From positions 62,001-126,000 of the forward strand of contig SBGX01000013.1 in NCBI GenBank assembly GCA_006226425.1: DNA of 64,000 nucleotides, written 5' to 3'. Below, piece by piece: positions 36,417-44,808 of this stretch; within the stretch, counting starts at the first letter, position 1, and each line of letters starts with the position of its first letter. The notes below the pieces were generated by a model. That model saw only the letters and a program-made list of their open reading frames with translations, searched no databases and was not told where the DNA came from. The stretch comes from Bacteroidota bacterium (GTDB lineage Bacteria; Bacteroidota; Bacteroidia; Flavobacteriales_D; Crocinitomicaceae). The translations under genes and the position numbers were made by a program.

Positions 36417-37829
36417 ATGAAAAAACTTTCCTTTCTTCTCTTTTTAATCGTCACACCACTCTTTTATGCGCAGGATATTGTTGGCGACTGGTATGGTGCG
36501 ATCAACGTGAGTGGCATCGAACTTCCACTTGTTTTTCACATTAGCCGAACGGACAGTAGCTATTCCAGTACCATGGACAGTCCGAAGCAACAGGTGAGTG
36601 GAATTCCGATGAGCAGTACGTCTTTTAATGGCTACGTCCTCACAATCAAACACAAAGAATCAGGTATTTTCCTCGAGGCCAAAATAGGAGAGGATGATTT
36701 TCCGGGAGGATTCAAGGGCTACTTCGAGCAAAATGGGATGTCTTTTCCTATCTTACTTGCGGATGACCCGGAACTTGCAAAAGCTCCAATCCCCAATCGG
36801 CCTCAAACACCCAAGGCACCTTTTCCTTATGAAGTAAGAGAAATCACTTTTCAAAACAAAAAAGCCAGAATTCAACTTTCCGGAACCTTGACCCTACCGG
36901 AAGGAAAAGGCCAAAAATTTCCAGCGGTGATTCTAATCACCGGAAGTGGTCCGCAGAATCGGAATAGCGAAATTTTTGACCACAAGTCCTTTTGGCTGAT
37001 CGCAGATTATTTCACCCGTCGAGGAATTGCCGTACTGCGCTACGATGAACGAGGCGTTGGGGAATCAGAAGGTGAGTTCCAAAAAGCCACCAGCCGTGAC
37101 TTCGCAAATGACGTCCAGGCAGCATTCGATTTTCTTCGAAAACAAAAAGGAATTGATAAACATAAAATTGGACTGATCGGACATAGTGAGGGAGGACTAA
37201 TTGCTCCTATTGTTGCTTCCGAGGATAAGCGGATAGCTTTCATTATCCTAATGGCAGGACCCGGAATCCGATCGGACCTCCTGCTACTCCAGCAACAAAA
37301 TGACATCGCCGAAATTAATGGGGTGAGCTTGGAAGAACGTGAAAGCATGGGACAGCTTAACCGGGGAATCATGGATCTGATCCTGGCCAATCCTGAAAAA
37401 AATGACCTCTCAAAAGAGATGAGTGAATTTGCCGGCAACTTTTATGACCAGCTGCCCGAAGAACAAAAAGAAAAAGAATACGGTAAAGATCGCTTTGTCA
37501 AGACCCTGACGACCGCCTATAACACCCCCTGGATGCTCTACTTCATTCGTCACAATCCGGAGCCTTATCTGAAAGCCTTAAAATGTGATGTCCTCGCACT
37601 GAATGGCACCAAGGATCTTCAGGTAGCGGCCTATGAAAATCTACATGCAATCGATATTGCCTTGCAAGACATCCCCGAAATTGACTATGAAATTGTCTAT
37701 TTAAAGGACCTCAATCACCTGTTTCAACATTGCGAAACCGGAGCTATTTCCGAGTACGCCAAAATTGAAGAAACCCTTGCTCCTGAAATCCTCGAAAAAA
37801 TGGAACAATGGATCAAAAGCCGCAAGTGA
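36417..37829 (+). CDS. Exported alpha/beta hydrolase
   Basis: From the ATG at 36417 this is 470 residues with a signal peptide ending near FYAQ. The N-terminal ~110 residues are a lipocalin-like beta domain (DIVGDWYGAINVSGIELPLVFHIS), common in Bacteroidota serine hydrolases. The C-terminal hydrolase domain has ILITGSGPQNRN, the oxyanion region, the nucleophile in IGHSEGGLIAP, DVLALNGTKDLQV with the likely Asp, and LKDLNHLFQ with the likely His. It is an exported esterase or peptidase-like enzyme. The substrate is unknown. dnaX follows 66 bases downstream with its own promoter. Confidence 0.88.
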   Translation: MKKLSFLLFLIVTPLFYAQDIVGDWYGAINVSGIELPLVFHISRTDSSYSSTMDSPKQQVSGIPMSSTSFNGYVLTIKHKESGIFLEAKIGEDDFPGGFKGYFEQNGMSFPILLADDPELAKAPIPNRPQTPKAPFPYEVREITFQNKKARIQLSGTLTLPEGKGQKFPAVILITGSGPQNRNSEIFDHKSFWLIADYFTRRGIAVLRYDERGVGESEGEFQKATSRDFANDVQAAFDFLRKQKGIDKHKIGLIGHSEGGLIAPIVASEDKRIAFIILMAGPGIRSDLLLLQQQNDIAEINGVSLEERESMGQLNRGIMDLILANPEKNDLSKEMSEFAGNFYDQLPEEQKEKEYGKDRFVKTLTTAYNTPWMLYFIRHNPEPYLKALKCDVLALNGTKDLQVAAYENLHAIDIALQDIPEIDYEIVYLKDLNHLFQHCETGAISEYAKIEETLAPEILEKMEQWIKSRK

Positions 37830-37882
37830 ACCTACTTTTCTAAAGTTTTCAACAATCGGAAGCTTCTGGCTTTTTTTTGATG

Positions 37883-37890
37883 TAAATTTG
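37883..37890 (+). promoter_or_regulatory. Predicted -7 promoter box for dnaX (TAAATTTG)
   Basis: TAAATTTG matches TAnnTTTG and ends 5 bases before the dnaX ATG, implying a leaderless or near-leaderless transcript. Confidence 0.5.
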
Positions 37891-37895
37891 TCCCT

Positions 37896-39011
37896 ATGAG
37901 TGATTTTGTCGTTTCGGCCCGAAAATACCGCCCCCAGACTTTTGATACCGTCGTGGGACAAAAGGCCATTACCGCAACGCTCAAAAATGCGATCAAACAG
38001 GACCACCTGGCACAAGCCTTCCTTTTTTGTGGATCACGTGGGGTGGGGAAAACAACGACCGCCAGGATTCTAGCGAAAACAATTAACTGTTTCAACCGAA
38101 CGGAACAAATTGAGGCTTGCGATAACTGTGACTCCTGTAACTCATTTAATGAAGGTGCTTCACTCAATGTGTATGAACTGGATGCCGCTTCAAATAATAG
38201 CGTTGAAGATATCCGGAACCTGATTGATCAGGTGCGCATTGCTCCGCAGCTTGGAACGCACAAAGTATATATCATCGATGAGGTTCACATGCTCTCCACA
38301 GCAGCTTTCAACGCCTTTTTGAAAACCCTGGAAGAACCTCCTGCACACGCCATTTTTATCTTGGCCACCACGGAGAAACATAAGATCATACCAACCATTT
38401 TGTCGCGCTGTCAGATTTTTGATTTCAACCGAATCAAGGTCAAGGACATTGCCGAACATCTGGCGTATATTGCCACCAAGGAAGGAATAGATGCGGAAGC
38501 AGAAGGACTTCATCTGATCGCTCAAAAAGCAGATGGAGCATTGCGAGACGCTCTATCCATCTTTGATCAGATTGTCAGTTTTGCCGGCAATCAGTTGAGT
38601 TATCAATCAGTGATTGAAAACCTGAATATCCTCGACTATGATTACTATTTCCGAATAGCTGATCAGACGCAAAAAGAAGATATTCCAGCTTGTCTGCTTC
38701 TCTTCAATGACATCATTGAAAAAGGCTTTGATGGGCATCAGTTTCTGGTAGGTTTGGCAGAACACTATCGGAATCTATTAGTTTGCAAGGATCCTCGAAC
38801 GGCTGCACTGCTTGAAGTAGGTGAAAGCGTTCAAAATAAATATGTGGAACAAGCCGGTCTGATTGATGCACAAATCATTCTCCGTTCACTGGGCATTCTC
38901 AGTAAAGCGGATGTAGAATACAAGGCCTCTAAAAATCATCGCCTGCTCGTTGAGTTAGCACTCATGCAACTTTGTTCCCTCAAGCAGGAGCAGGAAAAAA
39001 AAAAGGCCTGA
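37896..39011 (+). CDS. dnaX: DNA polymerase III clamp-loader subunit DnaX, zero-frame (gamma-like) product
   Basis: The zero frame encodes 371 residues: AAA+ domain with Walker A CGSRGVGKT at 45-53, a zinc module with Cys65, Cys75, Cys78 and Cys81, DEVHML Walker B, sensor 1 ILATTEKHKIIPTILSRCQ, and domain III to about residue 365. The reading frame stops at TGA 39009-39011, right after an A10 run, so this product matches clamp-loader domains I-III, like E. coli gamma. A -1 shift at the A run (see 38995-39005) joins the downstream frame to give ~581 residues (tau). The clamp loader loads the beta sliding clamp at the fork. Confidence 0.95.
   Translation: MSDFVVSARKYRPQTFDTVVGQKAITATLKNAIKQDHLAQAFLFCGSRGVGKTTTARILAKTINCFNRTEQIEACDNCDSCNSFNEGASLNVYELDAASNNSVEDIRNLIDQVRIAPQLGTHKVYIIDEVHMLSTAAFNAFLKTLEEPPAHAIFILATTEKHKIIPTILSRCQIFDFNRIKVKDIAEHLAYIATKEGIDAEAEGLHLIAQKADGALRDALSIFDQIVSFAGNQLSYQSVIENLNILDYDYYFRIADQTQKEDIPACLLLFNDIIEKGFDGHQFLVGLAEHYRNLLVCKDPRTAALLEVGESVQNKYVEQAGLIDAQIILRSLGILSKADVEYKASKNHRLLVELALMQLCSLKQEQEKKKA
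38986..39011 (+). promoter_or_regulatory. Putative dnaX -1 frameshift signal (AGGAG, A10 slip site, TGA)
   Basis: Ten A residues at 38995-39004 contain the E. coli-type heptamer A AAA AAG (38999-39005) in the correct zero frame. A Shine-Dalgarno-like AGGAG (38986-38990) lies 8 bases upstream, matching the place of the E. coli dnaX stimulator. The zero-frame TGA follows two codons later. Transcriptional slippage on A10 could give the same output, as could a one-base assembly error. Confidence 0.6.
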
Positions 39012-39640
39012 CGGAAGCGACTGAGCTCATTCCCTTTACAGGACAATCACTTCGCAAGAGTAAATCCGGAAACGGAACGATTACTAAAAAGACCGAAGTT
39101 GACCAGAGTCAACACGAACGGTACAGCCTGACAAATAAGGTGATTCCGAAAACGGTTTCCAGTGTTGTCGGGAATCTTCAAACCGGTAATTTCTCCATTA
39201 AGCAAAGTCTGACTCAGGCCAAACAAAAGCAAGACGAGATTCCTGTTGATTACAGCAATCGTCCGGCAACGTCATTCAATCAAGATCAATTGATCATGGT
39301 TTGGAAGCAGCTTGCTTTCCGAATGAAGGATGAAGGGTTAGAGACCATGTATCTTGCACTAAGCAAACGTGATCCCAAACTTCTGGATCAACACATTATT
39401 GCTCAGGAACTGGACAATCAGATACAGGTTGATATGCTTCAGAACAAATTAAGTGACATGCTGGAATTTGTTCGGGAAAAACTGAATAACTGGTCTGTCA
39501 CCATCCAATTTAGTGTCATTGCTGACAGTGATGAAGACAAAAAACTGTTGACTGGAAAAGATCGTTTTGAAGAGCTCGCCCGAAAAAACAGTAACCTCTA
39601 TTCATTGCAACGGACCTTCAACCTGGATGTCGACTATTAA
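39005..39640 (+). CDS. dnaX: DnaX tau-specific C-terminal part, -1 frame
   Basis: After a -1 shift at the A10 run, 211 further codons stay open (GLTEATEL onwards) and end at 39640. They carry a Gln/Lys-rich linker (about 60 residues), then a compact C-terminal domain with DQLIMVWKQLAFRMKDEGLETMYLAL and a KLSDMLEFVREKLNN segment typical of Bacteroidota tau proteins. This domain should bind the polymerase and helicase. It has no good independent start; a TTG at 38972 lies upstream inside the gamma frame. The stop overlaps that of the convergent gene in a TTAA. Confidence 0.85.
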   Translation, partial: GLTEATELIPFTGQSLRKSKSGNGTITKKTEVDQSQHERYSLTNKVIPKTVSSVVGNLQTGNFSIKQSLTQAKQKQDEIPVDYSNRPATSFNQDQLIMVWKQLAFRMKDEGLETMYLALSKRDPKLLDQHIIAQELDNQIQVDMLQNKLSDMLEFVREKLNNWSVTIQFSVIADSDEDKKLLTGKDRFEELARKNSNLYSLQRTFNLDVDY

Positions 39641-41721
39641 AATTTGAGACGGAACTGTACGGTGATATCCGTTTTCCGGTTTCCTGAAATCAATTCTTTT
39701 CCTGAGCCCACAGACTGTCGATCAGCGTACAAAAAGGTTCCATACCTTACCCAAAGATCGCATCTCCGTAAGAATTTGTACCGCAACGTAATATACGCCC
39801 GACTTCCCTGATAGTAATATGCTGGCACTGAAAACACGTAAAGAGCATTGTTCTCAAAACTATAGATTCGGGTATCGTAGGAATCCGTATCAAAAAGGGC
39901 GTAGCGCAAAGCCAGTCTGATTGGACTACTCTTAGGTTCGATCAAAACATCTTGGGTAAACAACACTCCTTGCTCTGACATCGCGCTTGGCCGATCGATT
40001 GTCACATATTCGATGCGACTTTTAATTTGAACGGCCTCAGTCAGCTTATGTGCAAAATTCAGGCGGTAATTTCGTTGTGTTAAAGCTTCAATTGGTGTGA
40101 TTGATTCATCATCTACTCCTCCCCGGATATTTTTCTCTTTGACCTGCTGTCGGAACCGTCCATAGATTTCAGTTCCCCTGGCTGGCTTATAACTCAATTG
40201 GAACAGGTACTCATTTCCATGTGCCGGTTGATTGACCTGATACTTTAACCAGGGTTGACTAAAAAAGTCGATATAGGTATTGATTGTCCAACGTGAGTTC
40301 AAACGAGTTTGCAACCCGGCATAAAAACCCGATTCATTTTGCGTGACGCTTGATTCTGCAAAGCCATTATTGTAAAAGGTCTGATAGCCCTTTCCATAAT
40401 TCCGATAAAGTAAACTAAGTGTCGCCCGGCTGTCTAATGCCACAATTACCCCCTGCAAAGCGGCAATATCTCCGGAAGAATTTACCCTGGAAAGCTCCCC
40501 AAAGAAGTTGAAATTCCTCCAAACATAGCTATAATCTCCACTTACACTGAACAATTGTTTCCCCCTGAAATCAAACTGATTATATGGCTGTAGGGATTTG
40601 GAATAATCCTGGTTATAGCCCTGGTAAATCCCCGCTACGCCTCCCTGAAAACTTCCCTTTCGGTATCTCCAGTTGAGCCCCGCGATCCGCTCAGTAAGCG
40701 CATCTCTTTTTGCCAGCTCGGAAGTCGTTCGGTGAAAACCTGAAAGGTCAATGCTCGAAACAAATTCCAATTCTTCTAACAGGGTATCTTCAATAATGGC
40801 CGCATCCACCTTTTTTTGTGAGGCAAACAGTGTCAATTCAAATCCCTTGTATCCCAGATCAACCGCTGCCCCTCTCAAAAAGCGGTTTTCATCAACAGAA
40901 GTGTATGGTTTCAAGGCACGAGCATTCTTCTTAATATTTGTTACATCGGCCGTTTTTCCGAAGGCATAACCCGACCAAAAATTCAAACCCTGTCCTATCT
41001 GAACCTGATAATCTCCTAAAGCAACTGCTTTCAGATACTTTCCTCCAGCATAATATGCATGTGCCGAATAAAAATCGAAGCCACTCTTCGCCTGACTTCC
41101 TTTGAAAAATTCTTCCCCCGGATCTTTTTCGGCTGTAACACCAATACTTAAGTTATTCCGATAGGAAAAACGCGCTCTTGAATAATAACGATCGGCATTA
41201 CCCCGATAATATTTGCTATCCAATAATTTCAGAGAGTCAGCCACCGATTCGTAGCCTGGACGACTTTCGGGAGTTCGCTGATACCTTAAATAGAATTCTG
41301 TTTTTCCAAACTTTAGGGCCTCCTTCAAACTGACATGAAGCTGATCCAGGCGATCATCTACCCTGATAAAGGGACGAAGCATTTCAATCGTCTCCAGATC
41401 CCAATATCTCAGCGCCTGAAGTTCATAGATACTGATCAACTTTCCGAATTGTTTCCGATGTAACTTTAAATCATTGATTTGGATCTCGGTCAGTAAACCA
41501 AGATCTTCCAAAGCGTCCAAATTTTCATCATTCAGGTTGATCGGATGATCAAAATAATAATTCAACTGCTCCAGTAAATTGGTCAGGTCCAATTGCTCAG
41601 TTTCCAATTGTTCGGAAATAAACTCGATTCGCTGCTGCACAATACGGCTCTTATCCTGAGCCAGTGCAATATTCACAAGAAAGCAAGATCCGAAGGCTAT
41701 GAGCAACAAATACCTATTCAT
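39637..41721 (-). CDS. Outer-membrane beta-barrel protein with N-terminal HhH-like region
   Basis: The 694-residue product has a signal peptide ending near ALAQ. A helical region (about 25-135) with repeated helix-hairpin-helix-like elements follows (INLNDENLDALEDLGLLTEIQINDLKLHRKQFGKL). The remainder is beta-strand-rich, with alternating aromatic strands typical of an outer-membrane barrel and a terminal strand ending in Phe (DITVQFRLKF). HhH modules in such proteins are usually described only by annotation; a role in DNA binding is unproven. It follows the PorV-like gene with an 8-base overlap. Confidence 0.78.
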   Translation of the reverse strand: MNRYLLLIAFGSCFLVNIALAQDKSRIVQQRIEFISEQLETEQLDLTNLLEQLNYYFDHPINLNDENLDALEDLGLLTEIQINDLKLHRKQFGKLISIYELQALRYWDLETIEMLRPFIRVDDRLDQLHVSLKEALKFGKTEFYLRYQRTPESRPGYESVADSLKLLDSKYYRGNADRYYSRARFSYRNNLSIGVTAEKDPGEEFFKGSQAKSGFDFYSAHAYYAGGKYLKAVALGDYQVQIGQGLNFWSGYAFGKTADVTNIKKNARALKPYTSVDENRFLRGAAVDLGYKGFELTLFASQKKVDAAIIEDTLLEELEFVSSIDLSGFHRTTSELAKRDALTERIAGLNWRYRKGSFQGGVAGIYQGYNQDYSKSLQPYNQFDFRGKQLFSVSGDYSYVWRNFNFFGELSRVNSSGDIAALQGVIVALDSRATLSLLYRNYGKGYQTFYNNGFAESSVTQNESGFYAGLQTRLNSRWTINTYIDFFSQPWLKYQVNQPAHGNEYLFQLSYKPARGTEIYGRFRQQVKEKNIRGGVDDESITPIEALTQRNYRLNFAHKLTEAVQIKSRIEYVTIDRPSAMSEQGVLFTQDVLIEPKSSPIRLALRYALFDTDSYDTRIYSFENNALYVFSVPAYYYQGSRAYITLRYKFLRRCDLWVRYGTFLYADRQSVGSGKELISGNRKTDITVQFRLKF

Positions 41722-42547
41722 GCTCTACTGTTTCTTTACCAAGCTGCCAGGTTAGGCCTGCATGCGGAGACCAGCCCAATAATTGATTCCAGGCTGAACC
41801 GAAATCAAGTCGCAATTGTTTCCCAAATTTAAAGCCCATCCCGAAACTCAATTCCATCGGATTCCCGACGGCTGCCAATCTCAGGAAGAACTTCTCTCCA
41901 GCCCCATATTCCAGAGCTCCTTTTGGCCTAATCTTCGATTCTACTTCTTTTTCTGCTTCTGCCAGTAACATTAGCTTCTTGGAGACCTGGTAGCGTAAAC
42001 CTGCTCGCATGTAGGTTGCCAGGCGATCATCCTGAAAGTCGCTGAATCGTGCCCGGTTCAGATTAAAAATTGAAAAGCCAAAATGGAGATTTTCGTTTAG
42101 TTTTGCCAGAAGCCCCAACTCAGCTGTCACAGTTCCTTTTTTTCCATAATCCCGGATATTCACGCCTTGATAGTTGACCTGAACACCCGCAGACAGCAAC
42201 TCTCCCAGTTTCAGACTGTATCCCAAGCCAAGCCTGTTCGTCCGATACAACTGATGTCCGTAGAACTGTGCCCCCAGGGAAAGCATTCCTTTTCCCACCT
42301 GTTGACCTATTACCAGACCTTGAGTCTGTAAATCCTTGAGCAAAAATCTATTTTCATATGATACCCCTACATGGGTTCCTTTCAAGCCTGCCATCGCAGC
42401 CGGGTTATGGTGATAAGCCCAGACATCTTCTAAAGCAACCGTAGCATTCCCAAGGGACATCGATCGGGCTCCAACCGGAAGCCAGCCCTGTGCAAAACTG
42501 AAGGCTGGTATGACCAGAATCACCCATACATATTTTGTAAAGCGCAT
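41714..42547 (-). CDS. PorV/PorQ-like outer-membrane protein
   Basis: The 277-residue protein has a signal peptide (AFSFAQ) and a conserved N-terminal block GARSMSLGNATVALEDVWAYHHNPAAMAG near residue 26, as in PorV/PorQ-like and related FadL-type proteins. Successive beta strands follow, ending in LTWQLGKETVEHE. PorV shuttles T9SS cargo to the attachment complex; this protein is only a member of the wider group. The start overlaps nothing upstream; the stop overlaps the next gene by 8 bases. Confidence 0.75.
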   Translation of the reverse strand: MRFTKYVWVILVIPAFSFAQGWLPVGARSMSLGNATVALEDVWAYHHNPAAMAGLKGTHVGVSYENRFLLKDLQTQGLVIGQQVGKGMLSLGAQFYGHQLYRTNRLGLGYSLKLGELLSAGVQVNYQGVNIRDYGKKGTVTAELGLLAKLNENLHFGFSIFNLNRARFSDFQDDRLATYMRAGLRYQVSKKLMLLAEAEKEVESKIRPKGALEYGAGEKFFLRLAAVGNPMELSFGMGFKFGKQLRLDFGSAWNQLLGWSPHAGLTWQLGKETVEHE

Positions 42548-42563
42548 TAGGATAAATATACAC

Positions 42564-43010
42564 TTATTTTAATAACCTGACCAGTCCAGGAGCGACATTT
42601 TTGTTCATATAAATCTTCTTCGGCACGAAAAACCAGTGGAGTCCTTCGTCTTCTGAAATGGCTACTAAAGCCCCCTTCTTCTCCCCTTCTCCTTCCATCA
42701 AATAATGCACCTCAAGGCGTCGTCCTTTCTTTTTGACCTGGTTGACAACAGGGGTTCCATACAAATTCCAGGAACCGATTTTATCATTGGAAAAAAAATC
42801 ACGGAAATAGGCATCTCCTTTTTGCTGAGCATATCGAACGACTTTGGGATGGGTCATGGCCACCACGGATATAATTGATTCTGTGCGTACAGCCCGCAAA
42901 TACAACCCGCTTTGACGGTTCAATTCCTGTTCCTGACTCGCCGATAGTTCACATGCGAGGACCAATAAGCTCGAAAGAAGTAAAAATATGAACGTCCGTC
43001 TGATCATCAT
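42564..43010 (-). CDS. Small exported or lipoprotein-type protein, unknown function
   Basis: The 148-residue protein has a hydrophobic leader (TFIFLLLSSLLVLAC) ending in a likely lipobox cysteine at residue 20 (VLAC). The mature part has a helical start (SASQEQELNRQSGLYLRAVRTE) and a beta-rich C-terminal half (GSWNLYGTPVVNQVKKKGRRLEVHYLMEGEG). No family is recognised. It lies 16 bases upstream of the PorV-like gene in the same direction, so the three minus-strand genes probably form one unit. Two adjacent ATG codons offer starts. Confidence 0.7.
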   Translation of the reverse strand: MMIRRTFIFLLLSSLLVLACELSASQEQELNRQSGLYLRAVRTESIISVVAMTHPKVVRYAQQKGDAYFRDFFSNDKIGSWNLYGTPVVNQVKKKGRRLEVHYLMEGEGEKKGALVAISEDEGLHWFFVPKKIYMNKNVAPGLVRLLK

Positions 43011-43089
43011 CCAACTAATTTAGCATTTTTAGTCTGGAACATAGTATTTGGCACAAATATTGCAAACTATTCTCTTTAAGATTGATCCT

Positions 43090-44808
43090 ATGAATACTGC
43101 ACTTCGCCTACTCATCCTGTGCCTGCTTTCTGGTCCGGTACTTGCTGATTTACCCTACATGCCCTTAAAAATGCGTGTGATTCCCTTAAAACGAGTGGTT
43201 TTGGAGGGTGAACGCATTGCTTTCAAAATCCAAATTATCAATCAGGATAAACACCGCGCCTATCCCATTCTGGATCCTAGCAAGCAGGACACTGGTAAAA
43301 AATTGATCTATTTCAATCTATACAGCGGGCATGATGTGCAAAGTAAACTTATCGAAACCGAAAGTCGTGAAATGTCCAACCGAATGGTCCACAGCGATCC
43401 CCGTTACCCAGAGGTCAAATGGTTGCAGGTGGGGGACACTTTTGAGTTTGAGGTAGCCTTCAATGGCACATTCATGAAGGCCAACGAACACCATTCCTTT
43501 GAATACCTGCTCAAAGCTGGTAAATACAAATTTCAGGCAATCTATGATCCTCAGGGGACCGTTTCTGGAGACACCCTTTATAATTTTATGATGTCCACAC
43601 ATGATTCCCAGCATCCTGAAAAATTAAACTTCATGAGTCCCGGACTTGTTTATTTTCCAGTAGCTATTACGATTCTCAAAAATCCGAAAACTGATTTTGC
43701 GATTGGGAACGAGTCGATCCAAACCCAACAAGTAAATGACAGTACTTTTGAATATCTGAATCATCTGGGAGAGAAGATCAGTCGGGAAAGCTATCCCCGG
43801 GAATTATTACCTCCAAGTTTACTTCATAAGCAACAGCCTTTTTCAATTCAAGTATTCTCCAAAACGAAAACTTGCTCACCGTCGTGCAAATTCTGCTATG
43901 CAGTCAGACATGGGGAGGATGATTTTTTAGAGTATCAACTTAGGAAATTCATCCGCAAGCACAAATACGAAAAGCAAGCCTATAGTAAGCTCGTTGAATG
44001 GTTGGACAGTCATTCATGCGTTGCTTTTGCCATGCCTTTCGGAGAAATGCTTTCCAGTTTACCAAGCTCCGGAAGCATCGATCTAGGAATCAGTCATGGT
44101 TCACTCGTTGAACTGAGAAGAATTCACGTCCAACTGGGAAAAGTGGGCAAAATTCCCTACTATTCATTTAAGAATAAATCCATGCAGCGCTCAACCAGAG
44201 TGGATTACATGAAATTATTGAGCGTCGGACAAATCAAATTTCCTCTTCCCGAGAAGAAACAACTTATGGAGCAACATCTTGCTCAGGACAAAACTACTCC
44301 GGAGCAAAGTCATTATGCTCCTGGACTAGAATATTTCTATGCCATTCGGGAACGGGGAGCTCCTTACGGAAGTTTCCATGCTGCCTTTTGGGATCTGGAA
44401 AATCAACCTGATCGTTTTTTAAAAAATATCGCTTCTATTCACGATGGAGTTGCCAATAGTTTTCGTTTAGCACTTGCTAGCGGTTCCTGGAAAAAAACCG
44501 TCATCCTGGATTCCATTCGCAAGCAAAAGCAGATAGAGGCCCTTCCCTACTTAATTATGCTGGCTGAATACCATAGTCAATCCAATCGGACTTCGCTCGA
44601 TGAATTATCGGAAGATTATATCCTTGCTCTAAAACGCTGTGTTGAGAGTTTGATTGGTCAGACATCATATGTCTCTGGCAACAGTTCTGAAAACACCGTA
44701 TTGGAATCCATTCGGAAAGAGCTTCCTGGCTGGAAGTCATCTTATTATTTCAATGATCAGATTCTCGAATTTATACGTGTTGTGCTAATTGCGGAGGGAA
44801 AGCGTTAA
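43090..44808 (+). CDS. Large exported protein with an isolated CxxxCxxC motif
   Basis: From the ATG at 43090 this is 572 residues with a signal peptide ending at PVLA. The N-terminal part (about 20-200) is beta-rich and resembles BsuPI/Ig-like inhibitor folds (VVLEGERIAFKIQIIN). The middle has TCSPSCKFCYAV with Cys262, Cys266 and Cys269, the spacing of a radical-SAM cysteine motif, but no other radical-SAM elements are visible and the protein is exported. The C-terminal part is helical. The stop abuts the convergent stop at 44809. A 14-residue upstream extension is rejected. Confidence 0.7.
   Translation: MNTALRLLILCLLSGPVLADLPYMPLKMRVIPLKRVVLEGERIAFKIQIINQDKHRAYPILDPSKQDTGKKLIYFNLYSGHDVQSKLIETESREMSNRMVHSDPRYPEVKWLQVGDTFEFEVAFNGTFMKANEHHSFEYLLKAGKYKFQAIYDPQGTVSGDTLYNFMMSTHDSQHPEKLNFMSPGLVYFPVAITILKNPKTDFAIGNESIQTQQVNDSTFEYLNHLGEKISRESYPRELLPPSLLHKQQPFSIQVFSKTKTCSPSCKFCYAVRHGEDDFLEYQLRKFIRKHKYEKQAYSKLVEWLDSHSCVAFAMPFGEMLSSLPSSGSIDLGISHGSLVELRRIHVQLGKVGKIPYYSFKNKSMQRSTRVDYMKLLSVGQIKFPLPEKKQLMEQHLAQDKTTPEQSHYAPGLEYFYAIRERGAPYGSFHAAFWDLENQPDRFLKNIASIHDGVANSFRLALASGSWKKTVILDSIRKQKQIEALPYLIMLAEYHSQSNRTSLDELSEDYILALKRCVESLIGQTSYVSGNSSENTVLESIRKELPGWKSSYYFNDQILEFIRVVLIAEGKR

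Noticed and set aside
38972-39640. Independent 222-residue gene after dnaX starting at TTG 38972
   Set aside because: The first codons overlap the dnaX zero frame out of phase, there is no leader or promoter, and the content is a tau C-terminal domain. It is part of dnaX.
43850-43905. Radical-SAM enzyme call for the 43090-44808 protein
   Set aside because: Only the three-cysteine spacing fits; the protein is exported and lacks the other family elements.
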